Position numbers and translations under genes: made by a program. From positions 79,201 through 143,200 of the forward strand of contig NZ_CANLRL010000004.1 in NCBI RefSeq assembly GCF_947493595.1: a stretch of DNA of 64,000 nucleotides. The letters are read 5' to 3'. Positions within the stretch are counted from its first letter, which is position 1, and every line of letters begins with the position of its first letter. The DNA comes from an uncultured Shimia sp. Its GTDB lineage: Bacteria > Pseudomonadota > Alphaproteobacteria > Rhodobacterales > Rhodobacteraceae. The notes under the pieces were generated by a model. The model did no database searches. It had not been told where the DNA came from and saw only the letters and a program-made list of their open reading frames with translations. Shown piece by piece: positions 43,835-52,502 of this stretch.

Positions 43835-45046
43835 ATGTCTATGTCGTCCTCCCCTCCGTCTGCGCGCCCTGTTGTGCGCATGAAACCCAAAGCCAATGCC
43901 CGTGCGATCCGTCATGGATTTCCCTGGGCCTATGATAATGAGCTGGTCACAGACCGGCGCACCAAGGCGCTTGTGCCCGGCACTCTGGCGGTGCTGGAAG
44001 ATGATAAGCGTCAGCCGTTGGGGCTGGTGGCGACCAACAGCCAGAGCAAGATTTTCTGCCGCATGTTGGATCGTGATCCTGAAACGGTGATTGACCAAGC
44101 CTGGTTTGAAGCAAAATTTGCCCGTGCTTTCGCGATGCGCGAACGTCTGTTTGATGCTCCGTTTTACCGGTTGATCCATGCGGAGGCGGATGGGCTGCCT
44201 GGCGTGGTTGTCGATCGGTTTGGCGACACGGCTGTGGTGCAACCCAATGCCGCTTGGGCTGAGACATTGTTGGAGCCGCTGGTGGCGGCGCTGATGACAG
44301 TGACGGGTGTGACCAATGTGCTGAAAAATGGCTCCGGCCGGGCGCGGGTGTTGGAAGGCCTGGAAGAACACAGCGCTGTCATGGCAGGGGCTGCACCCGA
44401 GGCGCCGGTGCCGGTGGTGATGAATGGGGCCACCTATATGGCGGATTTGACCGGCGGTCAGAAAACCGGGCTTTTCTACGATCAACGTCCCAATCATGGA
44501 TTTGCCGCCGGGCTTTGCAAAGATGCAAAGGTGCTGGATGTGTTTTCCCATGTGGGAGGTTTTTCGCTGGCGGCTTTGGCTGGTGGTGCCAGCCATGCCA
44601 CAGCGGTGGATGGCTCCGCCGCAGCGTTGGAATTGGCGCGGGCCGGGGCTGACGCCGCTGGCGTGGCGGATCGGTTTGCGACCCGAAAAGGCGATGCCTT
44701 TGAGGTGTTGACCGCGCTGGGCGAAGAGGGCGCGAAGTTTGATGTGGTGATCTGTGACCCGCCTGCGTTTGCCCCGTCTAAACCGGCGCTTGAGAAAGGC
44801 CTGCGGGCCTATGAGCGCGTGGCGCGGCTGGCGGCGCCTTTGGTGGCGGAAGGTGGCTATCTGGGTCTGTGCTCCTGTTCTCACGCCGCTGATTTAGCAC
44901 GGTTCAGGGGCGCTTCGGTGCGCGGGATTGGCCGGGCTGGTCGTCATGCACAGCTTATTCACACAGGGTTTGCGGGACCGGACCATCCATTGATGCCGCA
45001 GTTGGCTGAGAGCGGATACCTCAAGTCTATGTTCTTCCGCCTGTGA
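43835..45046 (+). CDS. Class I rRNA methyltransferase, RlmI-like
   Basis: A 403-residue protein with an N-terminal PUA domain (KPKANARAIRHGFPWAYDNEL) and a C-terminal SAM domain (DVFSHVGGFSLAA, DPPAFAPSK). The arrangement matches RlmI, which makes m5C1962 on 23S rRNA, with cysteines in the LCSCSHAAD segment. AGGAGG precedes ATG 43835. Its stop overlaps the GTG of the PIN gene. The exact rRNA target is inferred from family. Confidence 0.9.
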   Translation: MSMSSSPPSARPVVRMKPKANARAIRHGFPWAYDNELVTDRRTKALVPGTLAVLEDDKRQPLGLVATNSQSKIFCRMLDRDPETVIDQAWFEAKFARAFAMRERLFDAPFYRLIHAEADGLPGVVVDRFGDTAVVQPNAAWAETLLEPLVAALMTVTGVTNVLKNGSGRARVLEGLEEHSAVMAGAAPEAPVPVVMNGATYMADLTGGQKTGLFYDQRPNHGFAAGLCKDAKVLDVFSHVGGFSLAALAGGASHATAVDGSAAALELARAGADAAGVADRFATRKGDAFEVLTALGEEGAKFDVVICDPPAFAPSKPALEKGLRAYERVARLAAPLVAEGGYLGLCSCSHAADLARFRGASVRGIGRAGRHAQLIHTGFAGPDHPLMPQLAESGYLKSMFFRL

Positions 45047-45588
45047 AACGTTTGCTGCTTGATACTTGCGTTCTGTATCCAACGGTGATGCGGGAGGTGT
45101 TGCTGGGCGTGGCCAAGACCGGCGCGTTTGAGCCGCAGTGGTCAGAGCGGATTTTGGAAGAATGGGCGCGGGCGGCACGAAAGCTGGGCCCAACCGGTGA
45201 GCCGCAGGCGCGGGGTGAGATTGCTTTTCTGCAGGCGGGATGGCCTAAGGCGGTGGTCACCTGGAAGCCCTCGTTGGAAGATCGCCTGTATTTGCCAGAT
45301 GAGCATGACGTGCATGTGCTGGCGGCGGCGATTTCCGGATCGGCAGATGCAATTGTCACGGTGAATGCCAAAGATTTTCCGCGCCATATTTTGGCGGAAG
45401 AAGGGCTGGAACGGATAGCGCCAGATGAATTGCTGCGTGGCTGTTGGGACAATGATCCGGACGGCGTTGCTGCGGTGTGTGAAACGGTACGTCAGGAGGC
45501 CGAGCGGTTGAGTGGGCAGCCGTGGGAGATGCGCAAGCTTCTGAAGAAGGCGCGGCTTCCGAAACTTGCAAAAGCGGTGAGCACGTAG
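45043..45588 (+). CDS. PIN-domain protein
   Basis: A 181-residue protein with a PIN nuclease fold: acidic residues D7 in LLLDTC, the Asp cluster in DEHDVHVLAAA and VTVNAKDFP. GTG at 45043 overlaps the RlmI stop by 4 nt, so it is coupled to it. PIN proteins are often toxins, but no antitoxin gene lies beside it, and it may be a housekeeping nuclease. Repeat copy D starts at its stop codon. Confidence 0.87.
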   Translation: MKRLLLDTCVLYPTVMREVLLGVAKTGAFEPQWSERILEEWARAARKLGPTGEPQARGEIAFLQAGWPKAVVTWKPSLEDRLYLPDEHDVHVLAAAISGSADAIVTVNAKDFPRHILAEEGLERIAPDELLRGCWDNDPDGVAAVCETVRQEAERLSGQPWEMRKLLKKARLPKLAKAVST

Positions 45589-45649
45589 GAGGCTTTGCCC
45601 CGTCACAGCCTGGCTGCGACTCCCCGGGATATTTATGGCAAGAAGAAGG
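45588..45649 (+). repeat. Double-hairpin intergenic repeat, copy D
   Basis: A short first hairpin (GGC / GCC at 45591-45599) is followed by GTCACAGCC / GGCTGCGAC at 45602-45620 with one mismatch, then CTCCCCGGGATATTT and GGCAAGAAGAAG. It begins at the last base of the PIN stop codon. Confidence 0.75.
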
Positions 45650-45651
45650 GG

Positions 45652-46344
45652 TTAGGCTTTGCTAAGGCCCCATTTGTGCTCAAGTTTTTCGATGGCTTGA
45701 ATACGCTCCCCGGTTTTTGGGTGACTGAGCAGCCAAGCCGGCGTGCTGGCGCCACGGGCGCCGGTAAGTTGGCCGAGTTTCTCAAACAGGGATTTTTGCG
45801 GGGCTGTGCCAATGCCGGATTTCACCAGAAGGGCTGCGGCGTATTCGTCAGCTTCGTATTCATCGCCGCGTGACAGGCGTGCAGAGAGCAAGGTGGTGGC
45901 GGTGTTGGCCACCAAAGGGCCGATGCCGGGTAAGAAGCGATTGAGCACCATGGCGAGGGCTGTGCGCAGGGCGTTTTGACCAGAAAAATCGATCATGCGC
46001 CGGCGGGAGTGGCCCAAGGCGACGTGGCCCAACTCATGGGCCACGACTGAGGCGAGTTCCTCTGCAGTGACGTCTCCATCGCGGTAGCGGTTGTAAAAAC
46101 CTCGGGTCAGGAAAATGCGCCCGTCCGGGGCGGCGAGGCCATTGACCGGCTCGATTTCGTAGATGTGCACCCGGATGCGGGGCAAATCCAAAGCTTTGGC
46201 CATGTCTTTGATCAGCGGATTGAGGCGCGGATCGGCCAGTTCCGTGGATTTTGCATCCAGTTCACGCGCGGTGCGCCAGGCGGAGAAACGCATCATCAGC
46301 AAGCCGTAGACGACCGCGATGAGGATGGGCATCAGTTTGATCAT
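45652..46344 (-). CDS. Membrane M48 metallopeptidase (Oma1/HtpX-like)
   Basis: A 230-residue zinc protease with an N-terminal membrane helix (about 3-20). The zinc site is HELGH in VVAHELGHVALGH with a third glutamate in EADEYAA. It resembles small Oma1-like stress proteases. ATG at 46344 is preferred over TTG at 46362; neither has a clear ribosome site. It lies downstream of the VWA gene on the same strand (47 nt), possibly in one transcript with it. Confidence 0.87.
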   Translation of the reverse strand: MIKLMPILIAVVYGLLMMRFSAWRTARELDAKSTELADPRLNPLIKDMAKALDLPRIRVHIYEIEPVNGLAAPDGRIFLTRGFYNRYRDGDVTAEELASVVAHELGHVALGHSRRRMIDFSGQNALRTALAMVLNRFLPGIGPLVANTATTLLSARLSRGDEYEADEYAAALLVKSGIGTAPQKSLFEKLGQLTGARGASTPAWLLSHPKTGERIQAIEKLEHKWGLSKA

Positions 46345-46391
46345 GGTAGAGATATGAGGCAAGCCGTGGGCGGCTTCAACCCACGCTCACG

Positions 46392-47576
46392 TCAGCGTGT
46401 CAATTCCCGCATGCCGCGCTCGAGACCTTCAAGGGTCATGGGCACCATGCGGTTCTCAAAAATTTCGCGGATCATGCCTATCGAATGGGTGTATTGCCAA
46501 TGCGCCTCTGGCAATGGGTTGATCCAAAGATTGGACGTCCATTGGTCACGGGCACGTTCCAGCCAAACTTGACCGGCCTCTTGGTTCCAGTGCTCGTTTG
46601 CACCGCCCGGGTAGGCAATCTCGTAAGGCGACATAGAGGCGTCGCCAACAAAGATGCATTTGTAGTCCGGCCCATAGGTGCGCAGCACTTCGTGGGTGGG
46701 GGTCTGATCGTTCCAGCGGCGTTTGTTGTCGCGCCACACACCTTCGTAGAGGCAGTTGTGGAAGTAGTAGTATTCGAGGTGTTTGAATTCTGTTCGGGCG
46801 GCAGAGAACAGTTCTTCGACCATTTTGATGTGCGGATCCATAGAGCCGCCAACATCCAGAAATAGCAGGACTTTTACGGCGTTGTGGCGCTCGGGGCGGG
46901 TTTTGACGTCAAGGTAGCCATGCTCAGCCGTGGCCTTGATGGTGCCGTTGAGATCCAGCTCTTCGGCGGCGCCTTCGCGGGCCCAACGGCGCAGGCGTTT
47001 GAGTGCGACTTTGATGTTGCGGGTGCCCAGTTCCACGGAGCCGTCGAAGTTTTTGAACTCGCGCTTGTCCCAGACTTTCACCGCACGTTGGTGTCGGCTT
47101 TCTTTTTGGCCAATGCGCACGCCTTCGGGGTTATAGCCATAAGCGCCAAACGGGGAGGTGCCTGCGGTGCCAATCCACTTGTTGCCCCCCTGGTGGCGAC
47201 CTTCTTGCTCCTTAAGGCGTTCCTGTAACGTTTCCATGAGCTTGTCAAAGCCGCCCAGGGCCTCGATCTCGGCCATTTCTTCCGCAGAGAGGTGCTTTTC
47301 GGCCATCTTGCGCAGCCACTCTTCGGGGATATCGACCGCTTCAAGCACGTCTTGGGCGGAGATTTCGCCCAGTCCATCAAAGGTGGCCGCAAAGGCGCGG
47401 TCAAATTTGTCGATGTTGCGCTCGTCTTTCACCATGATGGTGCGGGCGAGGTAGTAGAAACTCTCTACGTCATAGGTGGCCAGTCCTGCCTTCAGCCCTT
47501 CTAGAAAGCCGAGAAACTCGCGCAGCGAGACCGGCACACGGGCGTCACGCAGGTTTTCAAAGAAGGGCAGGAACAT
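46392..47576 (-). CDS. VWA-domain protein, CoxE-like
   Basis: A 394-residue cytosolic protein. The C-terminal half (about 215-394) is a von Willebrand A domain whose metal site reads DVGGSMD, a variant of DxSxS. The N-terminal part is helical and charged (residues 1-140). CoxE-like VWA proteins work with MoxR ATPases to insert metals or assemble complexes; the MoxR gene lies four genes upstream in the same direction. ATG 47576 is 4 nt after a 55-aa membrane protein gene. Confidence 0.88.
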   Translation of the reverse strand: MFLPFFENLRDARVPVSLREFLGFLEGLKAGLATYDVESFYYLARTIMVKDERNIDKFDRAFAATFDGLGEISAQDVLEAVDIPEEWLRKMAEKHLSAEEMAEIEALGGFDKLMETLQERLKEQEGRHQGGNKWIGTAGTSPFGAYGYNPEGVRIGQKESRHQRAVKVWDKREFKNFDGSVELGTRNIKVALKRLRRWAREGAAEELDLNGTIKATAEHGYLDVKTRPERHNAVKVLLFLDVGGSMDPHIKMVEELFSAARTEFKHLEYYYFHNCLYEGVWRDNKRRWNDQTPTHEVLRTYGPDYKCIFVGDASMSPYEIAYPGGANEHWNQEAGQVWLERARDQWTSNLWINPLPEAHWQYTHSIGMIREIFENRMVPMTLEGLERGMRELTR

Positions 47577-47579
47577 GGG

Positions 47580-47747
47580 TCAGAGCGCCATGCGGTGGAT
47601 GATCAGCGTGATAAACAGGCCGATGATCGCAAAAATCATGGCGTAAACAAAGCCATATTGCAGGATGTCGGCTCCCTTGCCGCCGCGTTTCTTGGCCAAT
47701 GTGCCACCGGTGATCGCGCCAAGCACAGCGCCGAGAAGTACAAACAT
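47580..47747 (-). CDS. 55-residue membrane protein between VWA and DUF2927 genes
   Basis: A 55-residue protein, MFVLLGAVLGAITGGTLA at the start, a charged KKRGGKG turn, and a second hydrophobic helix (about 34-50). Two helices in a hairpin topology are predicted. The ATG at 47747 lies 6 nt after the stop of the DUF2927 gene and the TGA is 3 nt before the VWA start, so it is held tightly in the operon. This spacing is the main support. Function unknown. Confidence 0.75.
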   Translation of the reverse strand: MFVLLGAVLGAITGGTLAKKRGGKGADILQYGFVYAMIFAIIGLFITLIIHRMAL

Positions 47748-47753
47748 GGTGTC

Positions 47754-49124
47754 TTATGATCTCCCTTTGATCGGGCTGAGCGCCGTGATCTCGCGCAGTT
47801 TGGCACGTACGGCCCAGTCCGGGCCGAAGCCGTAGCGTGCCCAGCCAAGACTGTCCAGCCGAAGGGCGCCGGCATCCTCAAGCTTGCCTTCCATCTCCAG
47901 CGCTTCTGCTTGCAGCAGCATGAGGGTGGACAAGAGGGCGGCGTTTTCAAACTGGCCTGCGGGGGCAATTTGCGGGTTAAGAATGGTGAGAGCTTCGCGG
48001 CTTTGTCCGGCGCTGATGGCGTAGGCAGAGAGCTGCGTGGCGACAAAGGCGCGGTGCGGGCCAAAGCGTTCTGCGAAGCGGTAGGCGCGATCAGCAGCTT
48101 TGAAATGTGTGTGCGCGGCGGCAATATCTTGCGACTGCAACAGGCGGCCCAAGGCGTAATGGGCAAACCCAAGCCGGTGATCTTGCCAGCCGTTGTTTTG
48201 AGCAATCACAAGTGCTTGGCGGGCGGCTGCGCGCCGGTTGGCAGGCGAGGTGCCGGGGCCGAGCGCGGTTTGCACCGCGTTGATCCAAGCGCGTGGGGTT
48301 TCCGGCAGTGGATTGCTGGACAGTTGATCGCCACGGGGATTGATGCGCGACAGGATCGACGGCAGACGAGCGGCCACCTCGCCACGGGTCATGCCGTTGC
48401 GCAGGGTTGGGTCGTAGTAGGCCCGCAGGACTGTCATATCAAAGCCAGTGAGGACCGCGTGAATGTTGTCGTCGTTAAACACGCTGTCTGGCAGGCGGTA
48501 GAGGTCATTGAGCGGACCAAGCGCCTGCGCCAGCTCTTCGTGCAGGCAGTCGCGGGTTTCTTGTGGGCTGGTATCGTTGGGCAGGAAGATCGCAATCTTG
48601 TCGCGGTTTTCCAGTAGCGCCCAGTTGGCGGCTCCGTTGCGTCGGGCAGAGCGATACTGCGACAGAGCGGAGATGTTGGGCACCACAAAACAGGCGGCCT
48701 GTGGCAGGGCTTTGCGGATATCGCGGCGCGAGACGGCCTGAATGGTGATGTTGGCGGACGGCGATTGAGTCAACGTGATGTCGATGTGCGCCTCGTTGCG
48801 CAGGCGTTGCAGCAGCGCCTTGAGGTCCGGCATCATGCCGGCAGGAGGCGCGCCGGTGACGCGCACAGTGATCGGGCCTTCAAACCTGGTGAGGCGGTCG
48901 AGACTGCGGCCGCTTTCCAGCTCAAAACTCAGATCAAGGAAGTCGCGGGCGATGTCACGGTTCGATCTGTTTGGTGGAATGGGGCGCGGGGTGGAGAAAG
49001 CCTTCACCGGTGGCAGGGTGGTGTCGCTCACTGCGGCGCGGGTTGGCACGCCGTTGCCGCCGATGGGCGTACAGGCCGCCACGGCAAATGCCAAAGGGAT
49101 CAGTGAGGACAGAAAAGAGCGCAA
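47754..49124 (-). CDS. DUF2927 lipoprotein with C-terminal helical repeats
   Basis: A 456-residue exported lipoprotein. The lipobox VAAC places the lipidated cysteine at 18. Residues about 50-270 form a DUF2927-like region with DCLHEELAQALGPLNDLYRLP, a motif that recalls zinc-protease-like folds (HEELAQ) but may be inactive. The rest looks like TPR helices. The start is TTG at 49124 with AAAGG upstream; no ATG fits. It ends 6 nt before the 55-residue gene. Role unknown; probably an outer-membrane or periplasmic partner of the MoxR/VWA pair. Confidence 0.83.
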   Translation of the reverse strand: MRSFLSSLIPLAFAVAACTPIGGNGVPTRAAVSDTTLPPVKAFSTPRPIPPNRSNRDIARDFLDLSFELESGRSLDRLTRFEGPITVRVTGAPPAGMMPDLKALLQRLRNEAHIDITLTQSPSANITIQAVSRRDIRKALPQAACFVVPNISALSQYRSARRNGAANWALLENRDKIAIFLPNDTSPQETRDCLHEELAQALGPLNDLYRLPDSVFNDDNIHAVLTGFDMTVLRAYYDPTLRNGMTRGEVAARLPSILSRINPRGDQLSSNPLPETPRAWINAVQTALGPGTSPANRRAAARQALVIAQNNGWQDHRLGFAHYALGRLLQSQDIAAAHTHFKAADRAYRFAERFGPHRAFVATQLSAYAISAGQSREALTILNPQIAPAGQFENAALLSTLMLLQAEALEMEGKLEDAGALRLDSLGWARYGFGPDWAVRAKLREITALSPIKGRS

Positions 49125-49126
49125 AG

Positions 49127-49579
49127 TCAGGGCCTTTGATACTTAATAAACGGGGTCAACTGCCCAATGCGGTCATATAGCTTGCGGGCGTTGGTGTTAA
49201 ATTCCTGGGTCATCCAATACACGCTTGGCGCACCGGCGTCATCAGCTGCCTGATACACGGCTTCAATCAGTTTGCGGCCCACACCGGTGCCGCGTACCTC
49301 CGGATCGGCATAGAGGTCTTGCAGGTAGCAGACGTTTTCAACCTTCCAAGCGTGTCTGTGGAACAGGTAGTGGGTCAGGCCAATGAGTTTGCCGTCGAGT
49401 TCAGCCACGAGGCAGGAGTAATCCTGTGGATCATCGCCCAGAAGGCGGGCAAAGGTGGAAGTGTAGACCTCTTCCGACACGGTGCTTTCATAGAAGGTGA
49501 TATAGTTGGTCCAGAGACGACGCCACTCTGCGTGGTCGGCTTCGGTCAGGGGGCGGATCAGGACGTCAGGCTGGGACAT
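49127..49579 (-). CDS. GNAT-family N-acetyltransferase
   Basis: A 150-residue acetyltransferase of the GCN5 fold. The acetyl-CoA loop is RGTGVGRKLIEA, preceded by the DLYADPEV strand. GGAG lies 9 nt before ATG 49579; a longer start is possible at 49597. It precedes the DUF2927 lipoprotein gene with a 2-nt gap. Substrate unknown. Confidence 0.88.
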   Translation of the reverse strand: MSQPDVLIRPLTEADHAEWRRLWTNYITFYESTVSEEVYTSTFARLLGDDPQDYSCLVAELDGKLIGLTHYLFHRHAWKVENVCYLQDLYADPEVRGTGVGRKLIEAVYQAADDAGAPSVYWMTQEFNTNARKLYDRIGQLTPFIKYQRP

Positions 49580-49730
49580 GGGGGGGACTCCGGTCATATG
49601 CCGATTCCTTCTACGAAATCAGGCCTTAATTGGATCGTAACATGCGCAATAACTTGGGCAAGATTGCGGTGACTGCGGTGAAATTGAAAGGCCCACGCGG
49701 GGGGCAGGCCCTTCCTGGTTTGATAGAAGC

Positions 49731-50570
49731 CTAGCGTCCGGAGCGGGCCATAAAGGCGAGTCGCTCAAACAGATGCACGTCCTGTTCGTTTTTGAGCAGT
49801 GCTCCGTGCAGCTTGGGCAGGGCGTTGGCGCCATCTCGTTTCAGGTCTTCGGGTGACAAGTCTTCGGCCAAAAGCAGTTTCAGCCAGTCAATCACCTCAG
49901 ATGTGGACGGTTTTTTCTTCAGGCCAGCGGTTTCGCGGATTTCGAAGAACTGGGTCAGCGCAGTGGTCAGCAGCGCCTCTTTGATGCCGGGGTGATGGAC
50001 CTCGACAATCTTCTTCAGTGTCTCCATTTCCGGGAAGCGGATGTAGTGGAAGAAGCAGCGGCGCAGGAAGGCGTCCGGCAGCTCTTTTTCGTTGTTCGAC
50101 GTGATGATGATGATCGGGCGGTGCTTGGCCTTGATGGTCTCGCCGGTCTCATAAACGTGGAACTCCATCTTATCGAGTTCTTGCAGAAGGTCGTTTGGGA
50201 ACTCGATGTCGGCCTTGTCGATCTCGTCGATCAAAAGGACGACTTTTTCTTCGGAATCAAAGGCTTCCCAGAGCTTGCCGCGTTTGATGTAGTTGCTGAT
50301 GTCGTGCACGCGTTCGTCGCCCAGTTGGCTATCGCGCAAGCGGGAAACCGCGTCATACTCGTAGAGACCCTGCTGTGCCTTGGTGGTGGATTTCACATTC
50401 CACTCAATCATTTTCAGCCCCAAGCCGCGGGCGACTTGCATCGCCAGTTCGGTCTTGCCGGTGCCGGGCTCACCTTTGACGAGCAGGGGGCGTTCGAGTG
50501 CCACGGCGGCGTTAACCGCAACCGTCAGATCGTCTGTGGCCACGTAGTCTTTGGTGCCCGAAAACTGCAT
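49731..50570 (-). CDS. MoxR-family AAA+ ATPase
   Basis: A 279-residue AAA+ protein with Walker A GEPGTGKT, Walker B LLIDEID, sensor-1 IIITSNNEKELP and the arginine finger LRRCFFHYI. MoxR proteins act as chaperones with a VWA partner in maturing oxidoreductases and envelope complexes. The first of a run of genes on the same strand (GNAT, DUF2927, 55-aa, VWA); a 151-nt gap separates it from the GNAT gene, so a second promoter is possible. Confidence 0.9.
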   Translation of the reverse strand: MQFSGTKDYVATDDLTVAVNAAVALERPLLVKGEPGTGKTELAMQVARGLGLKMIEWNVKSTTKAQQGLYEYDAVSRLRDSQLGDERVHDISNYIKRGKLWEAFDSEEKVVLLIDEIDKADIEFPNDLLQELDKMEFHVYETGETIKAKHRPIIIITSNNEKELPDAFLRRCFFHYIRFPEMETLKKIVEVHHPGIKEALLTTALTQFFEIRETAGLKKKPSTSEVIDWLKLLLAEDLSPEDLKRDGANALPKLHGALLKNEQDVHLFERLAFMARSGR

Positions 50571-50756
50571 AAAAATTCTCCGCCGGTTCGCCTATTTCGG
50601 CGCGCACCCTATCGTGAACATATTTTGTCCGCAATGTGCGGTTAACAGGTAGTGACATTCCCCAGCCAAGGGAGTATTGGCTGGCACGGAGAGAAGGGGG
50701 GTTACATGTCTGAATTGAATTCCACGATGGACGTGAACCGCGATGAGGGAGCAGAA

Positions 50757-51179
50757 ATGAAAGCCGAAACTTTCCTGCCCGACGACTATCGTCCCGCAGA
50801 AGATGAGCCGTTCATGAATGAACGGCAGGTTGAGTACTTTCGACGTAAACTATTGAACTGGAAAGAAGATCTGCTTGCGGACACCCGCGACACGATCGAG
50901 GGTCTGCAAGACGGCACCCGCAATATTCCGGACGTAGCCGACCGCGCCAGTGAGGAGACTGATCGCGCGCTTGAGCTTCGCACCCGGGACCGCCAGCGCA
51001 AATTGGTCGCAAAAATCGATAGCGCCATTCGTCGGATTGACGAAGGCGAATATGGGTACTGCGAAGTGACGGGGGAGCCTATTTCGCTCAAACGTCTGGA
51101 CGCACGTCCAATCGCCACCATGAGCCTTGAAGCGCAAGAACGTCACGAGCGCCGCGAAAAAGTGCATCGCGACGATTAA
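50757..51179 (+). CDS. dksA: DksA-type RNA polymerase-binding protein
   Basis: A 140-residue DksA homologue that binds RNA polymerase and potentiates ppGpp. The coiled-coil tip carries DVADRA (D59, D62), the key acidic pair. The zinc finger is nearly lost: only C102 in YGYCEVTGEP remains of the usual four cysteines, as seen in Rhodobacter. Start ATG 50757 has GAGGGAG 7 nt upstream; an in-frame ATG at 50706 also has a good site and would add 17 residues. It is divergent from the MoxR gene and ends at a terminator. Confidence 0.92.
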   Translation: MKAETFLPDDYRPAEDEPFMNERQVEYFRRKLLNWKEDLLADTRDTIEGLQDGTRNIPDVADRASEETDRALELRTRDRQRKLVAKIDSAIRRIDEGEYGYCEVTGEPISLKRLDARPIATMSLEAQERHERREKVHRDD

Positions 51180-51230
51180 ATTTGATCTGCCCTGTGACGG
51201 TAAATCGCAGGGTTTGGACCAGAAAAAAAG

Positions 51231-51260
51231 ACGCCGGGGCTTTTGCTTCGGCGTTTTTTC
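51231..51260 (+). terminator. Rho-independent terminator of dksA
   Basis: ACGCCGGGGC at 51231-51240 pairs with GCTTCGGCGT at 51245-51254 (two G-T) around TTTT, followed by six T residues. Confidence 0.88.
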
Positions 51261-51274
51261 ATTAGGGTTAAGCC

Positions 51275-52462
51275 ATGGATTTGCAAGGTAAAAAGATCAC
51301 CGTGATTGGCGCGGGGATTGGCGGGCTGACCGCTGCGCTGGCGCTTAAGCAGCGCGGGGCAAATGTACATGTGTTGGAGCAAGCCGAGGCCATCAAAGAA
51401 GTTGGTGCAGGTTTGCAGGTTAGTCCCAATGGTATGGCGGTGCTCAAGGCATTGGGCGTGGATAGTGCGTTGAAAAAACGTGCCGTTCGGGCCGATGCGG
51501 TGGAGCTGCGCGACTATGCCGCCGGGCGGTTGGTGAGTCGGCTCGACCTTGGATTGATTTCTGAAAACGATCCGCTGCGGCCAACGGAATATTACTTTGT
51601 ACATCGGGCGGATCTGATTGATGTGCTGGCGCAAGCGGTGCGAGATGCAGGTATAAAAGTGCTTTTGCTTCAGCAGGTTGACACTGTTGTGCCTGGCGAC
51701 CGGCCAAAAGTCGTGATGGCCAATGGCGCGGAGATGACCGCGGATCTGATTGTGGGTGCGGATGGGCTGCATTCCAAGATGCGACCTGTTCTCAACGGCA
51801 CTGTTGCGCCGTTTTTCACGCGGCAGACGGCGTGGCGCGCGACGGTGCCCAATACCATGGCACATCCGGATGTGGTGCAGGTGCATATGGGGCCGAAGCG
51901 CCATGTGGTGAGCTATCCGCTGCGCGGTGGGGAGTTGGTCAATATTGTCGCTGTGCAGGAGCAAGTGGGCTGGGCGGAAGAAGGTTGGCACATCCCGGAT
52001 GATCCCGCCAACCTACAGAAAACATTTAATGATTTTGGCGGTGCTGTGCGGCGGATGCTGGCAGAAGTCAGTGATGTGCGTAAATGGGGGCTGTTTCGCC
52101 ATCCGGTGGCTCCGGTCTGGCACAAAGGTCACTGCGCGCTATTGGGGGATGCGGCGCATCCCACGTTGCCGTTTATGGCGCAGGGCGCTGTGATGGCGAT
52201 GGAAGATGCCTGGGTGCTTGGTGATGCCCTTGAAAAGGCGGAAGATTTTGAGGGCGGCTTGGTCGCGTATCAGGATCGGCGCAAGCATCGTGTGACCAAG
52301 GTTGTGGACACGGCGAGCAAGAATGCCTGGAAGTATCACCTGAGCAATGGGCCGCTGCGTATGGCGGCGCATATGGGGATTCGCATGGCGTCCACTTTGG
52401 CGCCAAAGAAGATGATGGGGCAGTTTGACTGGATCTATCTGCACGACGTCACCGAGGAATGA
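51275..52462 (+). CDS. FAD-dependent monooxygenase (salicylate-hydroxylase-like)
   Basis: A 395-residue flavoprotein of the PHBH/UbiH group. Motifs are GAGIGG at residues 12-17 (FAD), VGADGLHS and GDAAHP. It probably hydroxylates an aromatic acid with NADH; the substrate is not clear. The ATG at 51275 has a weak AGGGTTAAGCC before it. It stands alone, convergent with oxyR, with a repeat copy between. Confidence 0.9.
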   Translation: MDLQGKKITVIGAGIGGLTAALALKQRGANVHVLEQAEAIKEVGAGLQVSPNGMAVLKALGVDSALKKRAVRADAVELRDYAAGRLVSRLDLGLISENDPLRPTEYYFVHRADLIDVLAQAVRDAGIKVLLLQQVDTVVPGDRPKVVMANGAEMTADLIVGADGLHSKMRPVLNGTVAPFFTRQTAWRATVPNTMAHPDVVQVHMGPKRHVVSYPLRGGELVNIVAVQEQVGWAEEGWHIPDDPANLQKTFNDFGGAVRRMLAEVSDVRKWGLFRHPVAPVWHKGHCALLGDAAHPTLPFMAQGAVMAMEDAWVLGDALEKAEDFEGGLVAYQDRRKHRVTKVVDTASKNAWKYHLSNGPLRMAAHMGIRMASTLAPKKMMGQFDWIYLHDVTEE

Positions 52463-52502
52463 GTGTTGCGGCGGAAATTCGGGGCATTAACCACGGATTT
52501 CC

